Shown: positions 8,496 through 17,620, counted from the stretch's first letter. The stretch: 64,000 bases of DNA from Chitinophagaceae bacterium UBA1931 (GCA_002337125.1 DDFJ01000002.1:186001-250000); one strand, 5' to 3'. Numbers and translations: made by a program. Notes: generated from the sequence alone by a model not told the origin.

Positions 8496-9833
8496 TTATA
8501 CTCCAAACGGATAAGTTTCAGGCACAAGATGTGCATCGGGCGAAATGTGAAGCGGATACAATGCCCTTGTTTCAGCAAAATAAATAAACGCATCGTACCT
8601 CAACGGCAAAACAGTTGGAACATAGTTGCCGTATTTTTCATAATGCGGCTGGTAAACAACGCCAATAGCACGGTGACCGATATGATGTTCCATTAACTGA
8701 TCATTGGCTGAAAAATCATCCATCAATAAAAGCTTGTTTTCTTTTCCTGCCTGGTGAAGCATCCATTCCCAACTTCCTTTTCTTGCTTCGGGTACCTGCA
8801 TAGCCTGCATAGGTGCGCCCCAGTTACTACCCGCCATTACTGTTCCTTCGTACGAACCAAAACCAACAAGCACAACTCCTTTTTCATGATGTTTTATGCG
8901 CAGCAGTTCGCCAATGTTGAACATGCCTTCATCAATCATATCGGTTGCTCTTGCATCACCAACATGCGTGTTGTGTGCCCAGATAATTGCTTTTGATTCG
9001 TTGCCGTGATATGCAAGTAAACGTTCTAATGTATCTTCCATGTGGCGTTCCCTGATATTCCAGCTGTGAGCCCCGCCTTTCATCATTGCCCGGTAATATT
9101 TTTCGGCATTTACAGCTATCACAGCATTTTGTTCCGCACTGAAAACATTTTCATGATCTGTATTATAAACGGGTAATTTTTCCCGGATGGTTTTTAAAAG
9201 ATTCACTACTTCATCTTCACACAATTCAGGAACTAAACGTGCAGCTGCTGCGTAGTTTTTTCCTTCATCTTTCCTGTAAGGTTCAAAGCAATGCAATGCT
9301 TCTTCTGCAATTTTGTAAGTAGATGTATCGTTTTGTTTCAGGTATTGGAGAATGTTTTCCATGCTTTCCCATAAACTGTACACATCCAAACCAAAGAAGC
9401 CGGCTTTTTGTTCAGGAGGCAAAGTTGAATTGTGTTTGTACAACCAATCAGCCAAGGAAACAGTTTCCCAATTAGCCCACATCCATGTTGGCCAACGGTT
9501 GAAACTATGCAGAATTTTAAATGATGATTTGTGCGTGGTGTCGTAACCTTTTACAAAGCGGTTCAGTTTGTAACAATCAGGCCAATCGCCTTCCACAGCA
9601 ATAAAGTTGAATCCTTTTTCTTCAATCAATCTTCGTGTAATATAATTTCTCCAGGTATAAAATTCATGCGTGCCATGTGATGCATCACCAATCAAAACAA
9701 TTCTTGCATCACCAATCCGTGTAAACAAAGGTTCAAGATCAGTTTCGTTGTGTAAGAGATAACTTTCCTGCCTGATGCTGTTAATTACATCGGCTTCGTC
9801 CAGTATGGTTTCTTTCGGAAAGTTGTATTTCAT
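8496..9833 (-). CDS. Erythromycin esterase family protein
   Basis: A 445-residue cytoplasmic protein with the family's conserved blocks: GDASHGTHEFY near residue 42, VEGDWPD near 75, and WAHNTHVGD in the second half. These hold the His and Glu residues used by the EreA/EreB hydrolases to open macrolide lactones. Chromosomal Bacteroidota members are common and most have no shown role in resistance, so the substrate here is open. The ATG at 9833 is preferred over one at 9857 because the extra eight residues are not conserved-looking. A TTGAT-N4-ATCAT palindrome lies about 124 bases upstream, which groups the gene with the stress and respiration genes of the window. Confidence 0.87.
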   Translation of the reverse strand: MKYNFPKETILDEADVINSIRQESYLLHNETDLEPLFTRIGDARIVLIGDASHGTHEFYTWRNYITRRLIEEKGFNFIAVEGDWPDCYKLNRFVKGYDTTHKSSFKILHSFNRWPTWMWANWETVSLADWLYKHNSTLPPEQKAGFFGLDVYSLWESMENILQYLKQNDTSTYKIAEEALHCFEPYRKDEGKNYAAAARLVPELCEDEVVNLLKTIREKLPVYNTDHENVFSAEQNAVIAVNAEKYYRAMMKGGAHSWNIRERHMEDTLERLLAYHGNESKAIIWAHNTHVGDARATDMIDEGMFNIGELLRIKHHEKGVVLVGFGSYEGTVMAGSNWGAPMQAMQVPEARKGSWEWMLHQAGKENKLLLMDDFSANDQLMEHHIGHRAIGVVYQPHYEKYGNYVPTVLPLRYDAFIYFAETRALYPLHISPDAHLVPETYPFGV

Positions 9834-9950
9834 TTGATTTTGTTTTGGTAACCACAAACCGGTTTACTCATAAGCAGGTGCAGAAATAATGACTGTACCA
9901 AAGCAACTTCTTTTTAAAGAGAATTCCAATGAGGACTATCAAACCGAAAT

Positions 9951-9964
9951 TTGATAAAGATCAT
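9951..9964. promoter_or_regulatory. Fnr-box-like palindrome upstream of the esterase-family gene
   Basis: TTGAT-AAAG-ATCAT matches nine of ten arm bases of the Fnr consensus TTGAT-N4-ATCAA. Its centre is 124 bases before the minus-strand start at 9833, in the 215-bp spacer 9834-10048. A weak -7 match (TTGCTTTG on the minus strand, 9899-9906) would place it near -65. Confidence 0.55.
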
Positions 9965-10048
9965 CGAAATGGGATGAAAGAAAAAGCCGGTTATTTTTCT
10001 GGAAATGCAGTTACAACATTGTTATTGTATTTTGAAACGGGCGATGGG

Positions 10049-11200
10049 TTAAAAACTCCAGCGCACTCTTAAAAAGAAGCGGTGATTAACATCGTTAAAG
10101 TCCTGGTTTGTTTTTGCGAAAAAACTTTGCCACACAAAATCAGCATCAAGATTTTGCGCAAGATTGTAACGCATGGAAGGTAAAACAATGAACAGGTTTG
10201 TACCGGGTGCATAAAGAACAGCAGCATTAGCTGAAAACAAAGGGGTGATTTCTTTTGAAACGGATGTCATAATATTCCATTTGGTAGGCATCAGGTTTTC
10301 AGGCGAAAGATGCAGGTTGATGTTGTTCTGGTTTTGCAAAGGCACAGATAATCCCCGGTTATTGAACAAAAAGCTGAAGTTGGCATACAAACCTTTTTTA
10401 AATACGTAATCCCATTCAAGAGAAAGATTTAAATGATCAGTTGAATCTCTTTCAGCAAAGAAATATTGTACTTCACCTTTAAAGCCTGCATCTTTTATAC
10501 TGCCTGCCCATCCTGTTCCTAATGTAAAATGTTTGCTGTACATGCCGCCGATGAACTGAAAATCGTAATTCCATTTGTTGAATGTATATTTTGCTGCTGC
10601 AGTATTCTGTTTATTTTTTCCGTTGAAAGCATAAGCCATTTCAATATTGGAAAAATCATTTACCTGGTATTGAATTTTTGCAGCATCTGTGCCGGGACGT
10701 TCTTCATAATCAAAATCAAGAAAGTTAAAGGTGTTGAATAAGTCATTTGGATTCCAGGATGTAGTTATGCCCCAGTTGATACGTTGACGACCAATTCGTG
10801 TACTCCATTTTTTCTTTTTGTAATCAATATAAAACCGTTCCGTATTTGTATGCAACACAAAAGATGGTTTGTTTATCCATGTTACACTCATGTTTACCTG
10901 TTCATTTTCATTCTTGAGCTGCGATGCAAAATTGGGAGTCAATCGTATTTCTTCGCCCCAGAATAAGCGGTTTCGGAATTGTGCCACAGCAGTCAGTTCA
11001 TCAGTTGGCTGCCATTTTATATTAATGCGGTTGTGTAATAAATTTCCTGAAGTTGAATTTTTAAATGAATGATCGAAACTGATGTCTTCGAGATTTTTAA
11101 TATAACCTTTTATCTCCCATTTCTTTTTTGTTTTAATACTGTCCTGTGAGTAACATGGATTAAAAATGAACAAAAACAATATGGGATAAATCCATTTCAT
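10049..11200 (-). CDS. Outer-membrane beta-barrel protein of ABC/LolA-like operon
   Basis: A 383-residue protein with a signal peptide (hydrophobic core then NPCYSQ-D, cleavage near 18). A beta-rich body follows, with many aromatic-ended strands and a C-terminal FFLRVRWSF, a classic barrel signature with final Phe. The GRQRINWG segment and overall pattern recall DUF1302-like porins that act with lipid or hydrophobic-compound export systems, but I cannot assign the family firmly. Its start codon directly abuts the stop of the ATPase gene (no intergenic base), so it is co-translated as the last gene of the operon. This placement suggests it is the outer-membrane element of the same machine. Confidence 0.72.
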   Translation of the reverse strand: MKWIYPILFLFIFNPCYSQDSIKTKKKWEIKGYIKNLEDISFDHSFKNSTSGNLLHNRINIKWQPTDELTAVAQFRNRLFWGEEIRLTPNFASQLKNENEQVNMSVTWINKPSFVLHTNTERFYIDYKKKKWSTRIGRQRINWGITTSWNPNDLFNTFNFLDFDYEERPGTDAAKIQYQVNDFSNIEMAYAFNGKNKQNTAAAKYTFNKWNYDFQFIGGMYSKHFTLGTGWAGSIKDAGFKGEVQYFFAERDSTDHLNLSLEWDYVFKKGLYANFSFLFNNRGLSVPLQNQNNINLHLSPENLMPTKWNIMTSVSKEITPLFSANAAVLYAPGTNLFIVLPSMRYNLAQNLDADFVWQSFFAKTNQDFNDVNHRFFLRVRWSF

Positions 11201-11923
11201 TTATTTTATTTCTGCATGTAGAATATTTGTATCAACCATTGCAGTATCGGAAGTTATTTTTCCATCAACAAGCGTAATAACTCTTTTGGCTCTTTCAATT
11301 ACACGTTGATCATGCGTGGAAAACAGAAAAGTGATTTTTTCTTCTTTATTTAGCCGGGCCATAATATCAAGAAGATTGGATGCCGACTTAGAATCGAGAT
11401 TGGCTGTTGGTTCATCTGCCAGGACAAATTTTGGTTTTGATGCAAGTGCTCTTGCAACAGCAACACGTTGTTGTTGTCCTCCTGAAAGTTGCGCTGGCCT
11501 GCTGTTTAATTTGTCTTCCATTTCAATTTCTTTAAATAGCTGACCGATACGCTCATTACGTGTTGCCTTTTTTGCACCCTGCAGCAACATTATAAACTCT
11601 GCATTTTCCTTTGCGGTGAGCACCGGAATTAAATTGAATGATTGAAATACAAAACCAATGTTTTTCAACCTGAATTCAATGAGTTCGCCGGGAGAAAGCT
11701 GGGTAATGTCAACACCATTGATCACAATATTTCCCTGGTCGGGTTTGTCAAGTCCGCCAATCAGGTTCAGCAACGTTGTTTTTCCTGAGCCGGAAGGTCC
11801 TACCAGTGCGGTAAACTCTCCTTCTTCAATATGCAGGTGTACATTATTTATTGCGTACACAGGTATTGTGTCAGGATTATAAACCTTGTTCACATTGTGC
11901 GCATCTATAACAGTGTTGCCCAT
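11201..11923 (-). CDS. LolD/MacB-type ABC transporter ATPase
   Basis: A 240-residue ATPase with Walker A GPSGSGKTT, Q-loop FVFQSFNLIP, signature LSGGQQQR, Walker B FVLADEP and the TANLD D-loop, followed by the switch His in FSTHDQR. The NLIPVLTAKENAEF segment is typical of the LolD/MacB/FtsE group, which powers mechanotransmission rather than classical import. It would pair with the two FtsX-type permeases directly upstream. The C-terminal extension of about 15 residues after the switch region is short. Expected at the cytoplasmic face of the inner membrane. Confidence 0.92.
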   Translation of the reverse strand: MGNTVIDAHNVNKVYNPDTIPVYAINNVHLHIEEGEFTALVGPSGSGKTTLLNLIGGLDKPDQGNIVINGVDITQLSPGELIEFRLKNIGFVFQSFNLIPVLTAKENAEFIMLLQGAKKATRNERIGQLFKEIEMEDKLNSRPAQLSGGQQQRVAVARALASKPKFVLADEPTANLDSKSASNLLDIMARLNKEEKITFLFSTHDQRVIERAKRVITLVDGKITSDTAMVDTNILHAEIK

Positions 11924-11934
11924 ATCATCTTTTT

Positions 11935-13149
11935 TTATTGTCGAAGTGCTTCTGCAGGTTGCAGCTTTAATGCTTTTAAAGCAGGAAAAAGAAACGAAAT
12001 CAATGCGGTGCCAATAACAATGAGTAAAACTCCTGCCAGTTTATCAAATGGAAATTCGAGATAAATTAATGTGCCAAATCCAAAACGGTTCATCATTTCT
12101 TTTCCCATGCCAGACAAATCCAAGCCGTGCTTGTGAAAGTAACTGATAAAGATCCAGCTTATTGCAAGTCCAACAGGAGTGCCGGCAAATGTGAGAAAAA
12201 CGGTTTCGAATAATACAAGAAAAAATATGCGTATGCGGTTAGTTCCAAGAGCTACCATCATACCAATTTCCTTGGTTCGTTCAAGCACAGCCATAAGCAT
12301 GGTATTAATGATGCCAAATGCCAGTGCCAGCATAATAATGATCATGATGATGTATGAATACTGATCAACGGTTTTAACCATAAATTCAGTTTCAGGTGAA
12401 AGCTCTTTCCACGATTCAATCTTCAGTGAAGGAAACAGTTGCTGCAATTGCTTTTGTTTTTTTTCTGTATCAAGATCATTTTGTAGCAGCACCACAATTT
12501 CCTGGAATGCATTGCCACATAAAAGGAGGTTGTTTAATGTGGCTTGTTTTACATATACATTTCGCTCATCAAGCGGAGTATTGCTGCTTTCGTAAACAGC
12601 TGCTACACGAAAAGCAGATGAAACAATTTCACCTGTTGTATCGGTAAATGTCAGCACCAGTTTTAAACCGGGACGAAGCTTCATTTTATCGGCCAGCTTT
12701 TTCCCGATTATGATTTCATTTTCTGCAGCATCATTAAATTCTTTTCCAGCAATTATTTTTTGTTTGAGTAATGAAGTTTTGTATTCATCTTCAGCCACTA
12801 TACCATTTACCTGAACACCTGCACTGCCGGTAGGTGTGGATAACATTCCTGTTGTGATGGATCTTGCCGATGCAAACTTTACTCCTTCAATACTGCGGAT
12901 TTTAGTGAGCAGGTTATTTCCGTTATCAATTACGTATCGTGGTTCGTAATCGTTTTTGAAACCGGGATTGTGCAGTTGAATATGACCGGTTTCTTCATCA
13001 ATAACATTCCTCACCCTGCTTGTCATCATTCCATCATACAATGATTGTACTCCAATTCCTGCAAACAGTCCAATGGCAACTGATAGCATAATAATAATGC
13101 TCCGCATTTTATTCCGCCAGATATTCCGCCATGCCATTATCCAGATCAT
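11935..13149 (-). CDS. FtsX-type ABC permease (LolC/E-like), second copy
   Basis: A 404-residue permease. One transmembrane helix sits near the N-terminus after the characteristic MAWRNIWRNKMR entry. A periplasmic MacB-PCD-type domain covers about 45-255. Three C-terminal helices follow (about 270-295, 325-350, 370-395), with the FtsX motif ERTKEIGMMVALG between the first two. This is the LolC/LolE/MacB topology. Gene order and near-identical architecture to the upstream permease suggest they form a heterodimer with the ATPase encoded 11 bases downstream. Substrate is unknown; LolA-like and barrel partners in the same operon point to lipoprotein or lipid trafficking. Confidence 0.88.
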   Translation of the reverse strand: MIWIMAWRNIWRNKMRSIIIMLSVAIGLFAGIGVQSLYDGMMTSRVRNVIDEETGHIQLHNPGFKNDYEPRYVIDNGNNLLTKIRSIEGVKFASARSITTGMLSTPTGSAGVQVNGIVAEDEYKTSLLKQKIIAGKEFNDAAENEIIIGKKLADKMKLRPGLKLVLTFTDTTGEIVSSAFRVAAVYESSNTPLDERNVYVKQATLNNLLLCGNAFQEIVVLLQNDLDTEKKQKQLQQLFPSLKIESWKELSPETEFMVKTVDQYSYIIMIIIMLALAFGIINTMLMAVLERTKEIGMMVALGTNRIRIFFLVLFETVFLTFAGTPVGLAISWIFISYFHKHGLDLSGMGKEMMNRFGFGTLIYLEFPFDKLAGVLLIVIGTALISFLFPALKALKLQPAEALRQ

Positions 13150-13158
13150 AAAAAAAGT

Positions 13159-14376
13159 TTATCGTTTCATTGCAGCAACTGCATTCAGCCGCCACACCCT
13201 GTACATTGGATATAACGAAAGCACTAATCCCATCACCAGAACAACCAATCCTTGTTGTATAAAGTTGGAAGCATCGGTTGACGTTGGAAAAATTGCTTCA
13301 AATCCAAAGCGCTCATATGCTTTTGCTGTTTCGCCACCCATTCTGAATGGGTAACGGTTCAGCAGAAATACCAATGGAATACTGGCAATGATGCCGCTAA
13401 TACAACCTGTGAAAACTGTCAGTACCGATTCAAATAACAGCAAAAACATCAGCTTCCCTTTTTTCATACCAACAGCCACCAGCATTCCCATTTCAAATCT
13501 GCGTTCAACCATCATCATCAATATTGTTCCGAAAATGCCAAAACAGATAAGCATATACAATACTCCCTGCACATATTTCATGTTGTTCGAGTCGGCTTCA
13601 ATATGTTGTTTTACATCGGGCATCATTTGGCCCCATGTCATTACTTCATAATCAGTGCCGGTTGTTGATTGAATTGCAGAAGCAGTTTTTTCGGTTAAAT
13701 CAGGATTGGTTAGCGACAGAACATAAGTTGAAATCATTCCATAAGCGCTGAAAAAATCCTGTGCTGCAGCAAGCGGCATAAACAAAGTGCGGTCGTTTAA
13801 ATCAGGAGAACCGAATTTCACAATACCTTTTACCGGATATTTCCCCGCAGCAGTTGAACCATGAAATCCTTGTGCAATAAGAATAATGGTATCGTTGATA
13901 TTTAACTGAAGACGTTCTGCCAAACCCTGTGCAAGTAATACTGCATTGTCGTTATCAGTAATGTATTGGCCTTTGATTATTTTTTGCTGAAGTGAAGTAA
14001 TCTGGTTTTCATTTTGTGGTTCGATGCCGGAAACCAGGCAACCTTTTGTAATGTTAGCTGATGAAGCAAGTGCAAACGATTCAAGACGGGCAGCAATTCC
14101 CTTTACATTTTTTTGCCGCATCAGCTTCTGTTCAACAGCTGTTGATTTTTCCATACTGTTATCTAGTATCTGTTCATCCCAGTACCCGGTTTTGTGCACC
14201 TGAATATAACCGCTATAAAAGCTGACTACATTTTTAACCAGGTTTTCAAAAACACCTTCTTTTAAACTGCTTGCAATAACCGAAAGAATCACAGCAAAGA
14301 AAACCGCAGCCATTGTAATTAATGTACGGGTTTTGTTGCGCCAGAGATTTTTCCAAGCAAGTTTAATCAGCCACAT
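13159..14376 (-). CDS. FtsX-type ABC permease (LolC/E-like), first copy
   Basis: A 405-residue permease with the same plan as the next gene: entry segment LAWKNLWRNKTR, one helix, a periplasmic domain to about 260, then three helices with the FtsX core ERRFEMGMLVAVGMKKG. It differs enough from the second permease to be an old duplicate rather than a recent repeat. The nine-base gap to the second permease and 18-base gap to the LolA-like gene indicate one transcript. By family knowledge the periplasmic domains of such pairs hand cargo to a LolA-type carrier, which is encoded immediately upstream here. Confidence 0.88.
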   Translation of the reverse strand: MWLIKLAWKNLWRNKTRTLITMAAVFFAVILSVIASSLKEGVFENLVKNVVSFYSGYIQVHKTGYWDEQILDNSMEKSTAVEQKLMRQKNVKGIAARLESFALASSANITKGCLVSGIEPQNENQITSLQQKIIKGQYITDNDNAVLLAQGLAERLQLNINDTIILIAQGFHGSTAAGKYPVKGIVKFGSPDLNDRTLFMPLAAAQDFFSAYGMISTYVLSLTNPDLTEKTASAIQSTTGTDYEVMTWGQMMPDVKQHIEADSNNMKYVQGVLYMLICFGIFGTILMMMVERRFEMGMLVAVGMKKGKLMFLLLFESVLTVFTGCISGIIASIPLVFLLNRYPFRMGGETAKAYERFGFEAIFPTSTDASNFIQQGLVVLVMGLVLSLYPMYRVWRLNAVAAMKR

Positions 14377-14394
14377 AAAACAACATTTAAATCA

Positions 14395-15132
14395 TCAGGT
14401 CAGCGATTTTATTTTTTCAGTTGTGAAGAAACCATCGTCTACAGGTTTATTAAACTGTACATTTCTGTAGATCATTTCAGTTTTATGATTCTTTTTGTCT
14501 GCAGGAATCATTTCAAATTTTGTAGGAATTAAACGGCCGTCCATCAGCTTAACATCGTAGGCGTTCATGATATTAATAAGCTGTCCATCTTCATCATAAA
14601 ACCTTGTATGCAGTTCAATAAAATCTCTCTTGTCAATACATACAATCAACTTACCCCAAACAACTGCGGCTTGTGGTTTAGGAATCATGCGTATGATATA
14701 ACAATTCCTGTTGTCAATAACAGTATCGCCAATAATTGAATGATCGTAATCATTAATAACAGACGATTCCTTTACCAGGTCATCATTGGTAAAATCGGTG
14801 CCCATCCAGCTTTGGCTCATCATGGAAGGGGGAAGTTTGATAACACGTTCAAGCGATGGCATCCAGTTCCATACTTCTTTCTTTCGTTTAAGAAATGCCA
14901 CACCTTTATCTTTTGCAGGCGATTGAATAAGGATTACAGAATAATCAGTTCCTTTTGTCCAGGCTTTAATATCCATCGACCTGCTCCAGCCGGGACGGGT
15001 GGTTTTGATGGTCATTTCAACAATTGAAGAAGATCCTCTCATTTTGCTGTCGGCTTTTTGAACAATTTCTTTTGCAGTTTGCGCATGCATCCAAAAAGGC
15101 AACAGCATCAGCCAGCCAAAAATTGATTTCAT
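14395..15132 (-). CDS. LolA-like outer-membrane lipoprotein-sorting protein
   Basis: A 245-residue periplasmic protein with signal peptide (MKSIFGW, hydrophobic core, MHAQ-T). The conserved opening AKEIVQKADSKMRG and later MVPSLERV-like WNWMPSLERVIKLPP, SWMGTDFTNDDLV and IPTKFEMIP segments are those of the outer membrane lipoprotein-sorting protein family, a LolA-related fold. It is not the housekeeping LolA by sequence feel, but a paralogue tied to an ABC system. It is the second gene of the operon, before the two permeases. Its expected role is to carry a hydrophobic cargo across the periplasm between the ABC complex and the barrel protein (inference). Confidence 0.85.
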   Translation of the reverse strand: MKSIFGWLMLLPFWMHAQTAKEIVQKADSKMRGSSSIVEMTIKTTRPGWSRSMDIKAWTKGTDYSVILIQSPAKDKGVAFLKRKKEVWNWMPSLERVIKLPPSMMSQSWMGTDFTNDDLVKESSVINDYDHSIIGDTVIDNRNCYIIRMIPKPQAAVVWGKLIVCIDKRDFIELHTRFYDEDGQLINIMNAYDVKLMDGRLIPTKFEMIPADKKNHKTEMIYRNVQFNKPVDDGFFTTEKIKSLT

Positions 15133-15145
15133 GGTTAAGTATGGA

Positions 15146-16249
15146 TCAGTAGTAATTAATCAACACAATATGATCAAAATCCTTTAACAGGTTTTCATCA
15201 ACAAACTCAACATCACCGCCATTGAGCAGTACTTTTTCCAGCACATCATCTACAGCATCCCTGATGTAAGTTGTGTTGTTGTGCGGCTCATCAACTTTAT
15301 AAAGAATATTTCCATCCCCACTTGATTGTGCCGCAACCATATAATTTTTTTCAACCAGCAGTAACTGTCCTTTGTTCTCCATCGCATCATGCCAAACTTC
15401 GTTAATGCCTTTTGCCAGTTTCTTTTTGCCGGCTGCATCTTCAATCTTTTGCAACAGTTCTTTCTGTTTTTCTTTTGTCCATTTTTCAATGTGAGGCTTC
15501 AGAATAAGTTTCAGCTCAGCAAAAGAATTTTCTTCGTAGTTACCATTAATAAAGGCAACAATATTCCTGCTGTGTTTTGTAATATGCCTGAACCTTCCAT
15601 TTGTACGTTCAGTGCCCATAACAAATACAGGCAATGGATATTTATTCAGCACTTCATCCATTGAAAGATCAACCTGGTGAAGAAATTTTTCCATCAGCAT
15701 TTCTCTTCTCTCATCTGCATCCGAAAAATTAGTTACACGTTCAGGAGCATCGTTGATATATGCATCAATTGATGCAGGTCTGTCAGGAATTATACGGGCA
15801 AACTCTTCTGAATTGCCTAAGTATAATTTGCTTTCTTTAGCGCTGAGTATTAAGAGCAGATAGTTGTGCAGCTGTTTTTTACTGTAGATGAGATCCCTGA
15901 TTTCAAACGAATCATCTACAATTACTTTTTGCTCAACAGGAACATCGAGGTAAAGTACCTTTTCAAAAACAGGCGAAACAAAAATGGCAATGCTTTTCTT
16001 TTGCTTTTGTGTTTCGGGTTTTAATTCTTTGATGATTGTTTTCAGTTTGTTTAAAACGGGCAGCACCAGTTCGGGGGAATAGTTGTTGATCAATTCCTGC
16101 TCAGCTTTATCAAGAGCAATTTTAAGTGAATGTGAGAGTTCAGCTTTCAATCCCATTTTAGTATCAAAAGGCTGAACGATTGAAACGGAAGGTCTGTAAT
16201 GCAGAGCCTCCATTACTTCACGGATTTCGGGAGCAACATTGGCGTTCAT
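15146..16249 (-). CDS. baeRF3-type protein (archaeo-eukaryotic release-factor-like)
   Basis: A 367-residue cytoplasmic protein. The central region (about 150-290) has the layout of bacterial homologues of eRF1 middle domains: a YLGNSEEFARI strand, an ERTNGRFRHITKHSRNIVAFINGNYEE block and a long Lys/Glu helix. A C-terminal segment of about 70 residues ends in HIVLINYY. Families of this type (baeRF) are thought to be ribosome-associated stress factors, but few have been tested. It heads the minus-strand operon that continues into the LolA-like/ABC/barrel genes (13-base gap). It is divergent from the universal stress protein gene, with which it shares a 264-bp control region. Confidence 0.7.
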   Translation of the reverse strand: MNANVAPEIREVMEALHYRPSVSIVQPFDTKMGLKAELSHSLKIALDKAEQELINNYSPELVLPVLNKLKTIIKELKPETQKQKKSIAIFVSPVFEKVLYLDVPVEQKVIVDDSFEIRDLIYSKKQLHNYLLLILSAKESKLYLGNSEEFARIIPDRPASIDAYINDAPERVTNFSDADERREMLMEKFLHQVDLSMDEVLNKYPLPVFVMGTERTNGRFRHITKHSRNIVAFINGNYEENSFAELKLILKPHIEKWTKEKQKELLQKIEDAAGKKKLAKGINEVWHDAMENKGQLLLVEKNYMVAAQSSGDGNILYKVDEPHNNTTYIRDAVDDVLEKVLLNGGDVEFVDENLLKDFDHIVLINYY

Positions 16250-16426
16250 ACAATTTTATTTAGTCATACAAACTATTTGAAAATGAGCACATATCCTATG
16301 ATGCATATCACCGTTAGGCTTGATGGTACTCACTCTGTAAAAATGTTGAAATTGATGGGAAGGTGCCTTCTTAAATCTGGCTCGATTTTTTGGCTGGTTA
16401 ACCTGTAAACCGACTGCAGATTTTCT

Positions 16427-16442
16427 ACTGACCCTTGTCAGT
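16427..16442. promoter_or_regulatory. Fnr-box-like palindrome between baeRF3 operon and USP gene
   Basis: ACTGAC-CCTT-GTCAGT is a perfect palindrome with six-base arms around four bases. It is centred 79 bases before the USP start codon and 185 before the divergent baeRF3 start. A seven-of-eight -7 match (TAACCTTG, 16469-16476) would put the centre near -48 for USP. The rest of the spacer 16250-16513 shows nothing I can name. Confidence 0.6.
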
Positions 16443-16513
16443 TTGGAAGATGTTGCCAGTCATTTTCTTAACCTTGTTCAAATATGAACTTTGAACTGTT
16501 AAAAGATTGTACT

Positions 16514-17335
16514 ATGAAAAAGATATTATTAGCTTTTGATGGTACACATTTTTCAAACGGCTCTTTCGAATTTGCCCGCCGGTTAAATGAAGTAGAACCT
16601 GTTTTGTTAACCGGAGCTTTTTTACCACAAGCACAAGCGGCGAGTTTGTGGAGCTATGCAGACGGTATGAGCGGACCAATGTTTATACCAACTGTAGAAG
16701 AGAAGAATGCGGAGGTGATGAAGGCAAACATTGCAAAATTTGAAATGCTTTGCCAGAAAAACGGAATAGAATACAGGATTCACGAAGATTTATATGATTT
16801 CGCATTGCCTGAGTTGAAATTGGAGACGAGATTTGCGGATTTACTCATAGTAGGCAGTGAAGTGTTTTACGAAAACCTGGGCGGCAAGCTCAATGAGTAT
16901 TTGCAGGATGTATTACACGGGTCTGAATGTCCGGTAATCGTTGTACCGGAGAATTTTGATTTTCCGCAGACCAACATCCTGAGCTATGATGGCACAGAAT
17001 CGTCAGTTTACGCCATCAAGCAGTTTGCCTACCTGTTTCCTGAGTTATGCAGCAGGCCAACATTATTGGTCTATGCACATGAGGATGGGAAGAATGAATT
17101 TCCCAAACAGTCGAACATTGAAGAACTGACGGCAAGACATTTCAGCGATTTGACGATGATGAAGCTGGATATGCCGCCAAAACAATTCTTCACCTCATGG
17201 ATGGAAAACAGGAAAGGAGCTTTGCTGGTATCTGGTGCGTTTGGCCGCTCAGGTATTTCACAGCTCATAAAACGAAGTTTTATAACTGATGTTATAGCAG
17301 ATCATCATCTGCCGGTGTTTATCACACATCGATAA
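16514..17335 (+). CDS. Tandem-domain universal stress protein
   Basis: A 273-residue protein made of two UspA-like halves. The first (about 1-145) starts with KKILLAFDGTHFS and ends in ECPVIVVPE. The second (about 150-273) opens with NILSYDGTESSVYAIKQF and ends in VSGAFGRSGISQLIKRSF and LPVFITHR, an altered form of the G-x9-G-S/T ATP-binding motif. Such proteins are induced by starvation, low oxygen or other growth arrest. The ATG at 16514 matches the family start; one at 16484 adds ten unrelated residues. A perfect TGAC-N4-GTCA palindrome lies 79 bases upstream, and a terminator follows. Confidence 0.87.
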   Translation: MKKILLAFDGTHFSNGSFEFARRLNEVEPVLLTGAFLPQAQAASLWSYADGMSGPMFIPTVEEKNAEVMKANIAKFEMLCQKNGIEYRIHEDLYDFALPELKLETRFADLLIVGSEVFYENLGGKLNEYLQDVLHGSECPVIVVPENFDFPQTNILSYDGTESSVYAIKQFAYLFPELCSRPTLLVYAHEDGKNEFPKQSNIEELTARHFSDLTMMKLDMPPKQFFTSWMENRKGALLVSGAFGRSGISQLIKRSFITDVIADHHLPVFITHR

Positions 17336-17360
17336 ATTTTTGGTTGGTTATTGTTTCAAC

Positions 17361-17391
17361 GGGCTGGTTCTTTAATCGGCCCTTCTTTTTT
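17361..17391 (+). terminator. Intrinsic terminator after the USP gene
   Basis: Nine-bp stem (GGGCTGGTT with AATCGGCCC, two G-T pairs) around a CTTT loop, followed by a T-rich stretch TTCTTTTTT. Confidence 0.75.
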
Positions 17392-17443
17392 GCCCTTAAC
17401 TGAACCTTTGTCCTCCAATCTTTCTTACATTTAAATAAGCGAT

Positions 17444-17620
17444 ATGGCCATTACTAAACAAAAGCTGAATAAGGAATGGCATCTGAAAAACAAGATGCCG
17501 GAAAAAGCAACACTTGAACAACGGATTGGCTGGCACCTGGAGCATGTAAAATATTGTGGCTGCAGGGATATTCCCGAAAAGCTGAAGGAAGAAATGAAAA
17601 AACGGAACATTAAATACTGA
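17444..17620 (+). CDS. Small conserved-looking protein of 58 residues
   Basis: An uninterrupted frame from ATG 17444 to TGA 17618-17620 giving 58 residues, highly charged and helical. It has a WHL repeat-like spacing (EWHLKNKM and GWHLEHVKYCGC), a CxC pair at residues 38-40 followed by a RDIP turn, and a Lys/Glu-rich tail. The composition, spacing from neighbours (52 bases after the terminator, 21 before the next start) and orderly codon use argue that it is real. A 139-codon frame on the opposite strand spanning 17431-17850 is a shadow. I recall similar short proteins in other Bacteroidota, without a function. The CxC and His residues could bind metal. Confidence 0.65.
   Translation: MAITKQKLNKEWHLKNKMPEKATLEQRIGWHLEHVKYCGCRDIPEKLKEEMKKRNIKY

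Noticed and set aside
8496..9833. Erythromycin-esterase-family gene as an acquired macrolide-resistance gene
   Set aside because: No mobile-element context, base use like its neighbours, and many chromosomal relatives without resistance; only family membership is supported.
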